A DNA stretch of 64,000 nucleotides from Rhynchopus euleeides. Lineage: Eukaryota; Euglenozoa; Diplonemea; Diplonemida; Diplonemidae. The stretch is from positions 1,860,001-1,924,000 of the forward strand of contig OY723250.1 of assembly GCA_963210315.1 (NCBI GenBank). The letters are read 5' to 3'. Position 1 is the stretch's first letter. Each line of letters opens with the position of its first letter. The notes under the pieces are model-generated. The model had not been told where the DNA came from. It did no database searches and worked only from the letters and a program-made list of their open reading frames with translations. A program made the translations under genes and the position numbers. This document shows positions 34,201 through 45,787 of the stretch, piece after piece.

Positions 34201-35198
34201 TTAGCGAGGTTCATCTTGCCGTTCACCCTCTGAGAGGAAGGTCGCAAAAATTCGCCCGCCTCCTCCTTCGGTGATCGGTGATAGGAAATTAACCCACGTG
34301 ACCCCTGCTCGGAGTAACTCTGGCTGCCGGGCCATGTACTTATGTGTCTATTCCACCCCGAGGCAAGTGGTGTTTTTGACCCAGTCGGGTGTGTCCAAAG
34401 GTTTGATAATCCTCGGGCTGCTCACAAATGCAGCTGTCACCACACCAGCACTCCGCCGCACCGCACGCAGGAGACCCCACAGCGTCCCCTCTTCCTCCGC
34501 TGTCAGGATCCCCTGCCGCCCCCTCTTCGCCGGTGGAAGGGCCTCCACGTCCAGCCCCGCGGAGGTGTCGTTTGGGAGGTCACGATTTCTCTTCAGGTTC
34601 TTCAACGAATCTTCGTATCCTTCCTGAAGCGGGCCCTGTGTGCAATACTCGGGCAAACTTCCACCCCATACACATCGCTTTTTTCAGGCACGAAGAGCTC
34701 ACGTTGTGTGCCCGCATGTCCAGCACCTGATCCCCGGAGCGCGGCCGACCGGGCACGCGGGGAAGACACCCAGGCGCTGTCTCCAACCGCCGCATCGTCT
34801 CCATAACCGGGATCCCAGCCCACAAGGTAGCCACAGCATGCTTGCAATGATTCGTGTAGCCTGCCCTGCGGGTTACATCACCAACCTTTGACGGGGCCTT
34901 GCAGTGATTCATCTCATCCTTGAAAGTCCTTCAGGTTTTCAATCGAAAGTACAGTCTCAGGGGGACTGGTCTCCCCCTTGGTTCACCCTTGCGCCAACTT
35001 CGCAACAGTGTTCGTCCTACACTGGCTTCCAGACCGCTCTCGCCCCACAGTTGGTCGTTGATATGTGCTCACGGCGGATCTCGAGGAGCTTTTTAAAAAG
35101 ACCTCTCTCTCTCCCTCTCACCCCACCCCTGTGTGACACCTCGGGTGACCTGCCTGAAGTGCAGAAGCGATTCCTTACATTTCCTCTGACACACAGGC
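31277..35198. other. Gene-poor region between satellite copy 1 and the CTL gene
   Basis: About 3.9 kb without a supportable intact gene. Frames at 31185-32110 and 32974-33554 lack domains or a sensible composition. A possible minus-strand gene remnant at 34348-34912 is listed separately. A CT-rich tract at 35095-35135 precedes the next gene. Confidence 0.45.
34348..34912 (-). pseudogene. Possible degenerate transposase or other remnant
   Basis: Two overlapping minus-strand frames (34580-34912 and 34348-34656) have a more protein-like composition than their surroundings. The second contains AKRGRQGILTAEEEGTLW followed by a helical stretch, reminiscent of the 'GR...LT.EEE..L' linker of DDE transposases with a CENP-B-type helix-turn-helix. 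The frames must be joined by a frameshift and no catalytic motif is visible. It could equally be unrelated to transposons. Confidence 0.2.
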
Positions 35199-37847
35199 AT
35201 GTCACCTTACGGGAACGACGCCGCTCCACCACACCACCACACACAGTTTCCACACCCCACCCCACCCCTCCCTCCAATGCGCCACGACCGGCCCCAACGG
35301 GGCTGCACGGACGTGCCGTGCCTCGCAGTGTTCCTCCTGGTCGCCGTGGGCTCACTCGCCTTTGCGGCAGCAGCCCTCAGCATGGGCGAGACCGCAGAGC
35401 TCACCAGGGGCCGCGACTACGAGGGCAGGCCCTGCGGTGGTGGGGCGCCCCCTGCGGCGGGCAACATCACCGACTGGCCTCACCGCACATACCTCTGGCA
35501 GCCCATCGGGCCCGACATCCCGCAGGGCTATGCTGTCTGCGTCGCGCAATGCCCGCGCTACGCCCCCGGTGCGAATGCCTCCCGCGAAGCGAACTACGGC
35601 ATGCTGCACCGCCACATCCCCCTGCTGGATGTGACGTACGACACGCGCCCCGTGTGGCACCGCTGCCAGCCGGTGGAGCCCTACTCCTTCGATGCGGCGG
35701 TGGTGTCGCCGACGGCCCTGTCGGGTGTGGACTTCGGCGTGGATGTCCTGATGGGCGCAGCATCCGACATGAGTGAGGCGGCAGCGGCGATCGGCGTTGC
35801 CCAGGCTGTCGCCTTCGCCGCAGCGATGGGTGTGTCGGCGGCGCTGGCATGGGGTGGCGTGCCGGCGGCGCGGTGCCTGATGCCCTGCGGCTGCGCCCTG
35901 TCGGTCCTGTGCACCGCGCTGCTGGGTGCGACGTGCATCTCCTTCGCCCTGTCGGTATGCACACCAGAGAGCCACCCCTTGCCCCTGCCCTGCACAAAAC
36001 TCAATCTGGCATCTTTTCTCTTTCACCCCACCCCCTCTTCTGCACCACGCCCTGCCACAGGTGGATGGCACGTATCTGCAGGGCGATGCAGCCCTGTGGC
36101 TGTGCGTCGGTGTGGCCCTCCTGCTGGGGACGGTGCTGGCCTGTGTCGTGGGGTGTCTGGTGTGGGACTACGCACCGACAGCGGTGGCTGTGCTGGAGGA
36201 GGCACGCCAGGTGGTCGCAGGGGTCCCGGCGATGCTGCTCATCCCGGTGGTCACAACGGCGGCCATGGCTGGGGCGGTCACCCTGGCCGGCGTGTCCATC
36301 GCTGCCCTTGTGTCGGATGTCACGCCCGCCACCCTCGTCGTGCCGGACCGCTTCGCAGACCACGGCAACGCCACACTCGAGCTCACCACGGCCCCCACAG
36401 CCTCAGCCCTGCAGCCGCTTGCAAGCCTCATCGTTGTGGGAACCCTGTGGGTCGTCCTCTTCCTGCAGAGCTTCACATATATGGCTGCGTCTGTCTGTGC
36501 TGCAGAGTGGCTGCGGGCCGGGGAGCCGGAGGCAGATGAGCCGCGGATCGCATCGGTATGCCAACATGTCACATGGCCGCGAGCTTCTTCCCCCCCTCTC
36601 TCTCCGTCAAGTGCTTGACAACGCGCCGCTGGCGCTGCCCCCTCTGAAAAGCTCCAGCAGACCAAAGCAGCGTCACGTGAGAGTGACCGCTTCATCTCTC
36701 TCCCTCTCTCATGGTCCGCATGCACCACCCCACCCCACCCCACACCCAGGGCTGCTCGACAGTGCTGCACGCCATCTGCGCAGCATCGAAGCACGCAGGG
36801 AGCATTGCCTTCGCCAGCGTGGCCATCACCGTGCTGCGCCTGCCCCGCCTGCTCTTCCGCCTCCGCGAGGAGACGATGCGCGTCGGGCGGGAGGACGGCG
36901 TGAGCGTCCCCTGCGGGCCCTGCTGCCTCCAGGCCCTCGACAGGCTGCTCCACCGGATGAGCGACTCCGCCCTCGCTGCACAGGCGCTGCTGGGTGCCGA
37001 GGAGCTGCATGAGGAAACCGACCTGCAGGACAACGCGGAGGGCTGCTCGCAGGCGGCATGCGGGTTCTTCGCAGCCTCGCGCCAGCTGCGCCTGATCTAC
37101 CTCCACAGGATGCCGATGATCTCCATACACATGTTCAAGGCGAACGCCTTCACCTCCCTCCTCCAGGCAGGCCTTGCCGCATGCTCCGCCGCCGTCGCCT
37201 GGCAGCTGCTCCGTGTCGACGCCCTGTCGCAGACAGAGACAGCGTCAGCCTCCGGTGTGATGGTCATCCTCCTCCCCTTTGCAGTGGTGTCCAACGTGAT
37301 GGCAGTGCACCACGCCTGCATCGACACCCTGCTCCTGGGCTATGCTTGGGACGTGCAGCACGCAGGGTCGGGTATGCCTTGGATGCGGGGTGTTGTGTGC
37401 TGTGTGTTGTGACATGTCTCTTTGGTGGCTTGCGGTGTACTTGTCTTTGCAGCTTTTGCAGGAGAGTTGCCTTGTGGCAGGTGTTCGGTATTCCTGCGGC
37501 CTTGCATTGCACTGAAAAGAGTTTTGCGGTGTTTGGCATCCACCACCGCCACCACCCGCCCTGCAGTGCACATCACCCAAGCGATGAAGGCGCTGTGCAA
37601 GGAGGGTGTGCTGCCCAGGGTGGGCGAGCGGCCCATGAAGCTTGTCGAGATGAAATCGTGCACCTCGTTCACCATCTCCGGCGCGGTGAAGCCACCCAAG
37701 AGGGAGCAGTGTGCCGACGGGCTCGGGGTGAAGGAGGCGGACGACGACGCCCCCGTGTCGCTGGTTGGGGACATGCAGTCGCAGCAGGACATCGCGTGCC
37801 CCGCAACACCGCAGGACTCCTTCCACATCACAGGCATGAACGGCTAG
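35199..37847 (+). CDS. Choline transporter-like protein (SLC44/CTL family), 4 exons
   Basis: Exons are 35199-35954, 36061-36555, 36750-37371 and 37567-37847, giving 717 residues, a normal CTL length. Introns are 106, 194 and 195 bp, all GTATGC...AG, in phases 0, 0 and 1. The N-terminus has RGCTDVPCLAVFLL followed by TM1, matching the family's 'DC.D..wL..F' start. A Cys-containing extracellular loop (about 63-200) follows, then multiple TM helices. Exon 3 begins GCSTVLHAICAASKHAGSIAF, aligned with the conserved 'RYHLGSLAFG' region, and ends in the family's last helices (VSNVMAVHHACIDTLLLGY). CTL proteins move choline or ethanolamine across plasma or mitochondrial membranes for phospholipid synthesis. 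The ATG lies two bases after a pyrimidine-AG acceptor (35196), pointing to trans-splicing. The tail is hydrophilic and variable. Confidence 0.85.
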
Positions 37848-38672
37848 GGGATGCCCGTTGCGCCGTGGGTGTGGTGGTGAGAGTGGGAGGGGGTGCCGGT
37901 TCTTGCGACGCCTGCATGGGCTGTGCTGTGTGTAGCCCCGATAGTGGAGGAAACCCTTCGGCAGGGTGTGGCCCCCAGGGGGCATGGGTTGTGTTGCGGA
38001 TCCGTCGTCTGTTTCGGTCGCCACCATATGCATATATCTCGGTTGTGTTCTGTGCTCCTGTGCCCCGATGGGGTAGGGGTGGTGGGTAATTGTCAAGAAG
38101 CCCAAATAAGCACCACCACCCAGTCTTTGCCCTTTGCAGCTGCCTTTCCAGGCCAGCTGCGTCTCTTCCATGCGGCTAAATCTGATTTCTGTATCGTAGC
38201 AGCCTGAGTCGGGAGGCGTGGTGACCACTGGGGTTCAAACCCTCGGCGCGCTCAATTTACAGATTCGTCCACAACTACGGACATTACACAGTACTTCACA
38301 AGAGGGGGGGGGGGGAGTTGGGCAGGCCTCGTGTGTTGCTTCCAAAGCTCACCATCGCTGTGCGCTATGATGTTCTTCACCTTTCGCGGCACAAAATATA
38401 CAGCCAGCCAACAGCCCCTGCCCCGCGCCCCCCAATTCTGGCTCTCTTCGAACTCTTTGCGCCCCTCCCTCGCCTGCCCAGCCCCTTTGTCTCAGAAAGC
38501 CGGCTGCCGCGAGGGATCCCCGAATCTCAAAAATGCGCCTGGGCTTTGACCCCCCCCCCCCCCCCAACCCCCTCCGATGTGCCGTGGCTGTGGGGGCTCT
38601 TTGCTGTTGGCAAAGAGCTTCCCAGCACGTGCCGTGCGGTGAGGTTGCCCCCCCTGCCCCCCCCCCCCCCCC
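37848..38672. other. Gene-free region after the CTL gene
   Basis: No supportable gene. A GGGGTTCAAACCC sequence at 38230-38242 resembles a tRNA T-arm, but no matching acceptor, D or anticodon arms precede it. Long C-runs occur at 38551-38566 and 38647-38672; the second adjoins the TA-flanked element. Confidence 0.45.
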
Positions 38673-38674
38673 TA

Positions 38675-39857
38675 GGCATACTTGTCCCCCCATATGGGGA
38701 ACCCCCTAAATTTGGGGGAAATATGGGGGGTCTCAAAACCCCGTCCCCATATGGGGAAAAAGGCTGAAAATATGGGGAAAACCCGGTAAAATATGGGGGA
38801 ATATGGGGGAAATATGGGGCCCATATGGGGGGATATGGGGGTATTCGTGCTGCAACGGGAGAACATCAAACCACTCAGGCACAGACACACACGAAGTGCG
38901 CGTCGAAACCGGCCTCATGCCTTGTTGGGGATCCTCCAGGAGTCCGATCCTGGGGAGGTGCGCGCTCGTTCAGGTGTGGCCAGGTCTGGCCCCCCCTGGA
39001 AGATCCCCCAGGTGGGTCGCACCGACCTCCTGTTCCTCTCCTGCGCCGACACAGCGGCAGCGGAGAGCGAACGCTTCCCGGTTTGGCGGGGCACCGCAGT
39101 GACAGCGGCAGCGGTGGTGGACACATACGCACAGACACACATAGCGCGTTCAGGGTTAACAGCTCCTCACAACACACACTCCTGTGTTTTGAAGTCCTGT
39201 CCGGCACGTCACTCTCACACTCGCTGTCCTCCTCCTCTGGTGTGTTTGCGATTGCGAACTGCCCCCTGGGATCCTTAATTAGACAAGGGAATTCACAAGC
39301 AGTGCATTCTGGGGTGTCAGGCGCTTCCGCCGCTTTTGACCGCTCCGAGCGCCGAAAAGTCGGAGTCGACGCTCGTCACCAGGCAGCTTGACATGTTCAA
39401 GCTGCATCTGCCGGGTGGAATGAGACCTGTGAAGGCCAGTACAAGGACTGGCTGCAGGACGCAACTGTTCTGCCAGCAAAGACAGGACTACTGTACAGGA
39501 TGCTCTGATGACCGCTACTCAGACTTGAAGAAAGTGGCGGTCGGCACTCTCACAGCACCTTTTGTGGTCTGACTCGAGCACTTCAGCCGGGCGTTTCCTC
39601 TCTGCAGAAAGCGACGAGGTGAGATGGCACTGCAAGGTGCTAGACGTCCCCTGTCAGTGGCTGACTTCACACCCTGTGAAAAGCAGAACGAGGAGAACTG
39701 TTTGCTGACTGCTTCCACCTGAGGAACCCCTGGGTTTTCCCCCATATATCCCCCATATGGGGGAAATATGGGGGAACAGGACTTGAAAAACCCCCCATAT
39801 TCCCCCCATATTTTCCCCATATTTTTGGCCTTCCCCATATGGGGGTACAAGTATGCC
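38675..39857. mobile_element. TA-flanked inverted-repeat element with CCCATATGGGG palindromes
   Basis: The left end GGCATACTTGT(C)CCCCCATATGGGGAA has its inverse at the right end, and TA dinucleotides flank both sides (38673-38674, 39858-39859). Both subterminal regions (to about 38840, and from about 39728) are filled with CCCATATGGGG and AATATGGGG motifs. The interior of about 850 bp contains a copy of the structured motif shared with the 358-bp repeats (38892-38967) but no transposase. TA duplication suggests mobilisation by a Tc1/mariner-type enzyme. The right TA is shared with the next element. Confidence 0.75.
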
Positions 39858-39859
39858 TA

Positions 39860-41192
39860 GGGGGGGTCATAAGCCCCCCTAAAAACGTACAAATACCAAA
39901 AATTTCAACATACCATCAGAACCGCCCTAATACCTGATCTGACCCGAAAATCCGACCCATACCCCCCCGGAAACCGTCTGGAGCCCACTTGTGACACCTG
40001 ATGCGCACTTTTGTGATGATTTTTTGGGGTCCTAAAAAATGTACCACAGTTTCGTACCTTGCCTTTGTACCTGAACCACTCCCGACCGCAATATTTCGTT
40101 CTTTGCCTTTTCTGCGGTGGTTCCGGCTCAGGTGGCACGATGTTGCCTCCCCAGTGCCTCGGCAAGGTCTTTCTTGTACCTGATTGGTGGGAATGTTGTG
40201 TTGTTGCGCCAGCTGAATGAGTTCAGCCACCTTCTGGGTGTAGTACACCACGCAGTCTCAACAGCACGTATGAGAGTGTACCATGTGAGGACTCAACAAA
40301 GTCATTGGATAGGCATCTGCCTGCCGACTCAACCCCCACAGTGCGACCGCAAGATCGTCAGGGATGTCTCAACGCCAGGGGAATACTCTCCCCTGGCGTT
40401 GTACAACCCTACTCTTAATCCTCGGGTCCTCTCCTGGAGGCGGTGGTGGCGGGCCCGCAACGCTTCGTACTTCCGGTACGGACTGGGGTAGTCTGCCCGG
40501 CTGACCCGCTCATCGCTTCCTAGATCATCTGCTGCTCTGGAGCTGCCATCACTCACTGCCCACATCAGTTGGTGTAGGGGTAGGAGCAGGAGGAGTGGGA
40601 GGAGTAGGAGTGCAGGTGACATCTTTCTTGGCCAGCAAGGAACGCCGCTTTTCGCACGTGCGTGCAGTTGATGCACCACTGCATATATCTGTCGTCACCA
40701 CGTCCCACTCGCTCTCCTATGTACCCAGCCCGACGGAGCGCCCGAAATAATGTCGCCTCACGGATGTCGTGTGCCGTTTTCTTCTGACGCAGGTCTGCCA
40801 CAACGCTCTCTGCCGGGACCCCGCACATCTCCCGTTTGGCGAGCGTCTTTCGAGCAAGGTACCCCTCTGCAGCAGCATCTGACACCTCTGCGAGGCCCTA
40901 GGCACACGGCATGTGTTGCTCGGCGTGCTGGGTGAGCGTAGTGATACCCTTTCCTTGCAAAGAACGAAATACTGCGGTCGGGAGTGGTTCAGGTACAAAG
41001 GCAAGGTACGAAACTGAGGTACATTTTTTAGGACCCCAAAAAATCATCACAAAAGTGCGCATCAGGTGTCACAAGTGGGCTCCAGACGGTTTCCGGGGGG
41101 GTATGGGTCGGATTTTCGGGTCAGATCAGGTATTAGGGCGGTTCTGATGGTATGTTGAAAAATGTGGTTTTGTACGGGCTTATGACCCCCCC
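39860..41192. mobile_element. Tc1/mariner-like element with ~240-bp TIRs, degenerate
   Basis: The left 247 bp (39860-40106) and right 236 bp (40957-41192) are inverted copies starting GGGGGGGTCATAAGCCC, with an 11-bp length difference near the tip. TA flanks both ends (39858-39859, 41193-41194). Outside the TAs, C-runs continue on both sides of the element pair. The roughly 850-bp interior has minus-strand frames (40329-40679, 40565-40885) that look like pieces of a broken transposase. Total length of 1.33 kb suits a mariner-type element. Confidence 0.75.
40565..40885 (-). pseudogene. Broken transposase-like frame with helix-turn-helix
   Basis: The frame encodes AESVVADLRQKKTAHDIREA then TLFRALRRAGYIGERV, a helix-turn-helix pattern like the N-terminal DNA-binding domain of Tc1/mariner-IS630 transposases. 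It ends early in low-complexity sequence, and a second frame (40329-40679) overlaps it, so at least one frameshift is needed. The catalytic DDE/D part is not visible. Assignment leans on its location inside a TA-flanked inverted-repeat element. Confidence 0.4.
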
Positions 41193-41604
41193 TACCCCCC
41201 CCCCCCCCCTGTGCCTGTACCCCCTTCTGCTGCTCTCACACGCCCCTAGGCGGAGTGTGTGTGGAGGCAGGCAGCAAGGCAAGCAGCAGGATGCTGCTCC
41301 GTGGGATGGGGAATGTGCCCGGGTTGCGCGGTGCCCAGACCCACAGCGAAGATGCTCAGATCTCTCCCTCTCCGCCACCCCCTCCCCCCCCCCCCCCTCT
41401 GCTGGGAGATTTACTTTTCCATTCCCTCTCGACGATCAAATCCCCCTCCCCCCCCTCACGCTTCGGAACAGCAGGGGCATACGGTGCTCTGTGCGAGCCC
41501 CTCTCACCACACCCAACACCCAGCACCCAGCAGGCATGCGTGTCGACTGTGTCCTGCAGTCGGGCTTGCCTTGCCACGCCTGCACAGCGCCGGCGAGATG
41601 TGAT

Positions 41605-43443
41605 ATGCAGAAGACAGCCAGGAGGTTCCGGCGATGGACTGTGCTGGCGATGTTTGCGCTGATGGTCACGGTGAGCAGCGCCGAGACCCGCATCACGCTG
41701 CGTGGGGGCGACGGGGTCCCGACCGACCTGGTGTTGGGGAGGGACTACGCCCCCTTCCCTGCGTCAGGCACAGGCGAGGTTCGGGGGGCGGTGATCTACT
41801 CGACAGACCTGTTTGGGTGCGATGAGGGCATCGACCGCTACTCGCGGTATATCGACGCCGTCTTCCCCACACCCCCAGGCATGAAGCGTGTCGGGCTCGT
41901 CCGGCGGGGGCAGTGCTCCTTCCAAGACAAGATAGACTACCTCCGCACCCTCCACCTCGATGCGGTGCTGATCTACAACCAAGGCGACACGGCTGACCGT
42001 GTCGGCCTTTTGGAGCAGGGGTATCTGACAGACAGTCACGGCATCCCCATCTTCTTCCTGTCGGTGAGTGCCGGGCTGCAGGTGCGGGGGTTCGGAGGCG
42101 TGGGGTCCATCGATGTGGTGTATACGGCGGATATGACGTGCCCCGCCTTCGGCACAGATGAGCATGTATGCCGTGTGTTCTTGTGTTTTTGGATGGTGCG
42201 CTTTTGGCAGCACACAAAAGTTGCAGCTGCCACCCACCCCGCCCCGCCCCACCCCCCAACACAGCCTGCATCACGCCACATGCAGCGGCACGAGGTGCCA
42301 GGCGCCATGTCCTCCAACGTCTCCGCCTCTCTGCTGGGGATGCTGCACACGCTGCCTCCAGAGGAGGCTTTCTACGAGGCCGCCCTCCACGGGTCTGATG
42401 CTTTGGTCCAAGCGCTGCACCGCAGTGTACCGCAAGCGGTGCACGGAAAGTACGGCGACCGCAATGAGACGCCACTGCACGCTGCAGCACGCATGGGCCA
42501 CCATGGCACAGTGCGCCGGCTTGCCATGATGGGCGCCAACCTCGACGAGTTGGACAACAGGGGCCTCACAGCGCTGGCGGTGGCCATCATCAGCGACATC
42601 CCATCGGGCACGCGTGCCCTGCTGGAGGTTGGTGCCGACGTCAACGCCACGGACAGGTCGAAGCTCGATGCACTCTTCTACGCCTGCCGTGTGCACGCTG
42701 CGCTCTGCGAGATCATCCTCCAGCACGGCGCGTCGCCCAACCGCGTCTACCCTGGGCTGGGCGAGTCTGCCTTCCACGCCGCGGTGCGCACCTCGAAGCT
42801 GGGCGCAGCGAGGGCCATGCTGCGGTGGGGCGCTGACCCTCTCGTCAAGACTGCTGCTGGCAAGACAGCCTACAGCCTTGCCACCAGCAGCGTCAATGCG
42901 AGCCTCTTCCCAGAGGTCCCGCCGGCAGGTGTCACACTTGCCGAGGCGTATCGCGCCAGCCGGGCAAACCTGTCTGACGACGACCTGACGATTGACCCGA
43001 TCGACGGTGTCTCGGCAGTGGTGCTGTTTGTCATGCTTCTGTGGATGCACTACTGCCGCGACCTCCCGCACATGTGGTACGCCACAGCCGCCCTGATTGT
43101 CACCCAGGTATGTCGAACGTGCCGGTGTGCCTGCACTGAGCCCACTGCCCTTCCACCGCCATCCAGATCCTCCTCGACCCGGGCATGCCGTATCAGACAG
43201 CGTTCCTTTTCATCGCCATCATCTACCCGGTATGTCCTTCTTGCTGCATTGCTGTCATGCTGTGGGATGGATGTGCACGCTTCTGCGTCCCCTGCTCCAC
43301 CACCCCTGCTGCTGTGCCGACATTGGTAGCCTCCACTCACCCCCTCCGCGTGTCTGCAGGCTCTGACTGAACGTCTGCTGGCGAAGGCGCTCGCGATTCT
43401 GACGGCGTTCTTCATCACAGTGAATTGGTGGGAGAACTTATAG
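41605..43443 (+). CDS. Secretory membrane protein with PA domain and ankyrin repeats (4 exons)
   Basis: Exons are 41605-42165, 42265-43107, 43167-43229 and 43360-43443, giving 516 residues. Introns (99, 59 and 130 bp) begin GTATGC, GTATGT and GTATGT and are all phase 0. The chosen ATG gives a signal peptide (WTVLAMFALMVTVSSAE); an in-frame ATG at 41536, five bases after a CAG acceptor, would add 23 residues. Residues about 25-187 form a protease-associated (PA) domain (GVPTDLVLGRDYAPF, VGLVRRGQCSFQDKI, GIPIFFLS). About 255-400 hold four or five ankyrin repeats (ETPLHAAARMGHHGTVRRLA). About 437-514 hold three or four membrane segments, spread over the small last exons. By this order the ankyrin repeats would sit on the luminal side, which is unusual. 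An alternative exon 2 start at 42286 removes seven residues in frame. Confidence 0.75.
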
Positions 43444-44344
43444 GCCTGAGAGGCGGGCAGGGTGGGACCTGAGGCCGAGGGGTCTCAGGTCAGAAGGCAC
43501 AACCACTGGGGGCCTTCGCTCAGAAGCGAGAGGTAGCGGGTCAGCTTTTCGTGCAGCGGCTCTCTCGTGGGCTTCTGTGCGATGCAGAGCTGTGAATCCA
43601 ACATTGCCAACACTCGGTTGTGCAGGAGAGCGAGATGTCTCAAAAATGGAGATAAACTGACACAGTTTGACACAGGGCGAATGCCCCCACAAGCCCTGCC
43701 CTCGTAGAGCAGTGTAGGCAATGCTGGGTGGCATTGATTGTCTGAAGTTGGCGTCTGTTCAGGCAATCTTCAACCCGGCTGCCCTTTTTGGGGCATCAAG
43801 GTGTGATCCACGGTCTGATCGGCAGGCTGTGAGCCGCGGCACAATCAAATGCAGGAAACTGTGTCAAAGTGGAAAGTGTGGGGGGGGGGGGTGGCGGGGT
43901 GTTCTCGGGGTTGAAGAAGGGCCCCTTCTTCTTCATCCAGATTCGCGCCACAAACAGGTTTTTTTGTCAGAGCAGCCTGAACCGGCTCGCCTTCGGCATA
44001 TCGTGTGTGTATGATAATTCTTCATGCACTGCGCAGAGCGCTGTTCGGACAAAACGTTGCTGTGTTTAGAAACTATCGCATATCGACCTCCCAAAAGAAA
44101 CGCTGGAGGAATTCTCGATGAACACCTACAAAGGCCGAGAGTTCCTCGCAGTACATTTTGGTGAGGGCAATATCCGTGCAAAACCAAACGTTCCATCACT
44201 CTCATCCGTTGCAACACTGCGGGACATTGCAACGAGGCGGTGTGATGAACGAGGCGTTGAGAGGAAGGTTGGAGGGGAGGGGTGGGGGCAAGCACCTCTG
44301 CCACTGAGAGAGGGAAAGCAGGACTCCCTCCTCCCATGACAGAC
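43444..44344. other. Gene-free region before satellite copy 2
   Basis: No supportable gene. It ends at the 8-bp GCACCCCC repeat (44345-44352) that flanks the second satellite element. Confidence 0.45.
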
Positions 44345-44599
44345 GCACCCCCCAGGCCTCTGGCTAATTCGGGTCGAACGTTAAGTTTCTCCGTGCCGGG
44401 GGGGGGAGGGGGGGGGGGGGCTACCCTACCCTACCCTAGGGTTGGGGCCGCCGGGGTCCCAGATTTTTTGGTAATTTCCAGGTGTGGGTAGGGGGACCTT
44501 TTCGAATTTTTTTTTCGAGGGGTGCCCATTTTGGCGATTTGGGCCCGATTTCGAGGGTTACGGGTGACCCTAGACCCTACCCAACCCTAGGGTTGGGGT

Positions 44600-45787
44600 T
44601 GGGGTTAACTCCAGACCCTACCCTCACCCTAGGGTTAGGGTTAACCCTAGACCCTACCCTGGGGTTAGGGTTAACCCTATACCCTACCCAACCCTAGGGT
44701 TAGGGTGAGGGTTAACCCTACACCCTACCCAACCCTAGGGTTGGGGTTGGGGTTAACCCTAGACCCTACCCTAGGGTTAGGGTCAGGGTTAACCCTATAC
44801 CCTACCCAACCCTAGGGTTAGGGTCAGGGTTAACCCTAGACCCAACCCTACCCTAGGGTTAGGGTTAACCCTACACCCTACCCAACCCTAGGGTTAGGGT
44901 TAGGGTTAACCCTAGACCCTACCCTAGGGTTAGGGTCAGGGTTAACCCTATACCCAACCCAACCCTACACCCAACCCTACCCTAGGGTTAGGGTTAGGGT
45001 TAACCCTAGACCCAACCCAACCCTAGGGTTAGGGTTCGGGTTAACCCTAGACCCAACCCAACCCTAGGGTTAGGGTTGGGGTTATCCCTATACCCTACCC
45101 AACCCTAGGGTTAGGGTCAGGGTTAACCCTAGACCCAACCCAACCCTAGGGTTAGGGTTAGGGTTAACCCTATACCCAACCCAACCCTAGGGTTAGGGTT
45201 AACCCAACCCGACCCTAGGGTTAGGGTTAACCCTACACCCTACCCAACCCTAGGGTTAGGGTCAGGGTTAACCCTAGACCCAACCCAACCCTAGGGTTAG
45301 GGTTGGGGTTAACCCTATACCCTACCCAACCCTAGGGTTAGGGTCAGGGTTAACCCTAGACCCAACCCAACCCTAGGGTTAGGGTTGGGGTTAACCCTAT
45401 ACCCTACCCAACCCTAGGGTTAGGGTCACGGTTAACCCTAGACCCAACCCAACCCTAGGGTTAGGGTTAACCCTATACCCCACCCAACCCTAGGGTTAGG
45501 GTTAGGGTTAACCCTATACCCAACCCTACCCTAGGGTTAGGGTTAGGGTTAACCCAAGACCCAACCCTACCCTAGGGTTAGGGTTAACCCTATACCCTAC
45601 CCAACCCTAGGGTTAGGGTTGGGGTTAACCCTATACCCTACCCTCACCCTAGGGTTAGGGTTAACCCTATACCCAACCCAACCCTAGGGTTAGGGTTAAC
45701 CCAAGACCCAACCCTACCCTAGGGTTAGGGTTAGGGTTAACCCTATACACAACCCAACCCTAGGGTTAGGGTTAACCCTATACCCTA
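44600..45787. repeat. Telomere-like satellite, left-orientation arm of copy 2
   Basis: Same repeat family and orientation as 28065-29900, with CCCTAGGGTTAGGG, GGGTTAACCC and TAGACCCAACCC steps. The last units before the retrotransposon match 29700-29754 of copy 1 closely, so the arms are homologous and not just similar simple sequence. Confidence 0.85.

Noticed and set aside
38165..38260. Possible tRNA gene around GGGGTTCAAACCC
   Set aside because: The T-arm-like stretch has no complementary acceptor stem, D-arm or anticodon arm within the required distance.
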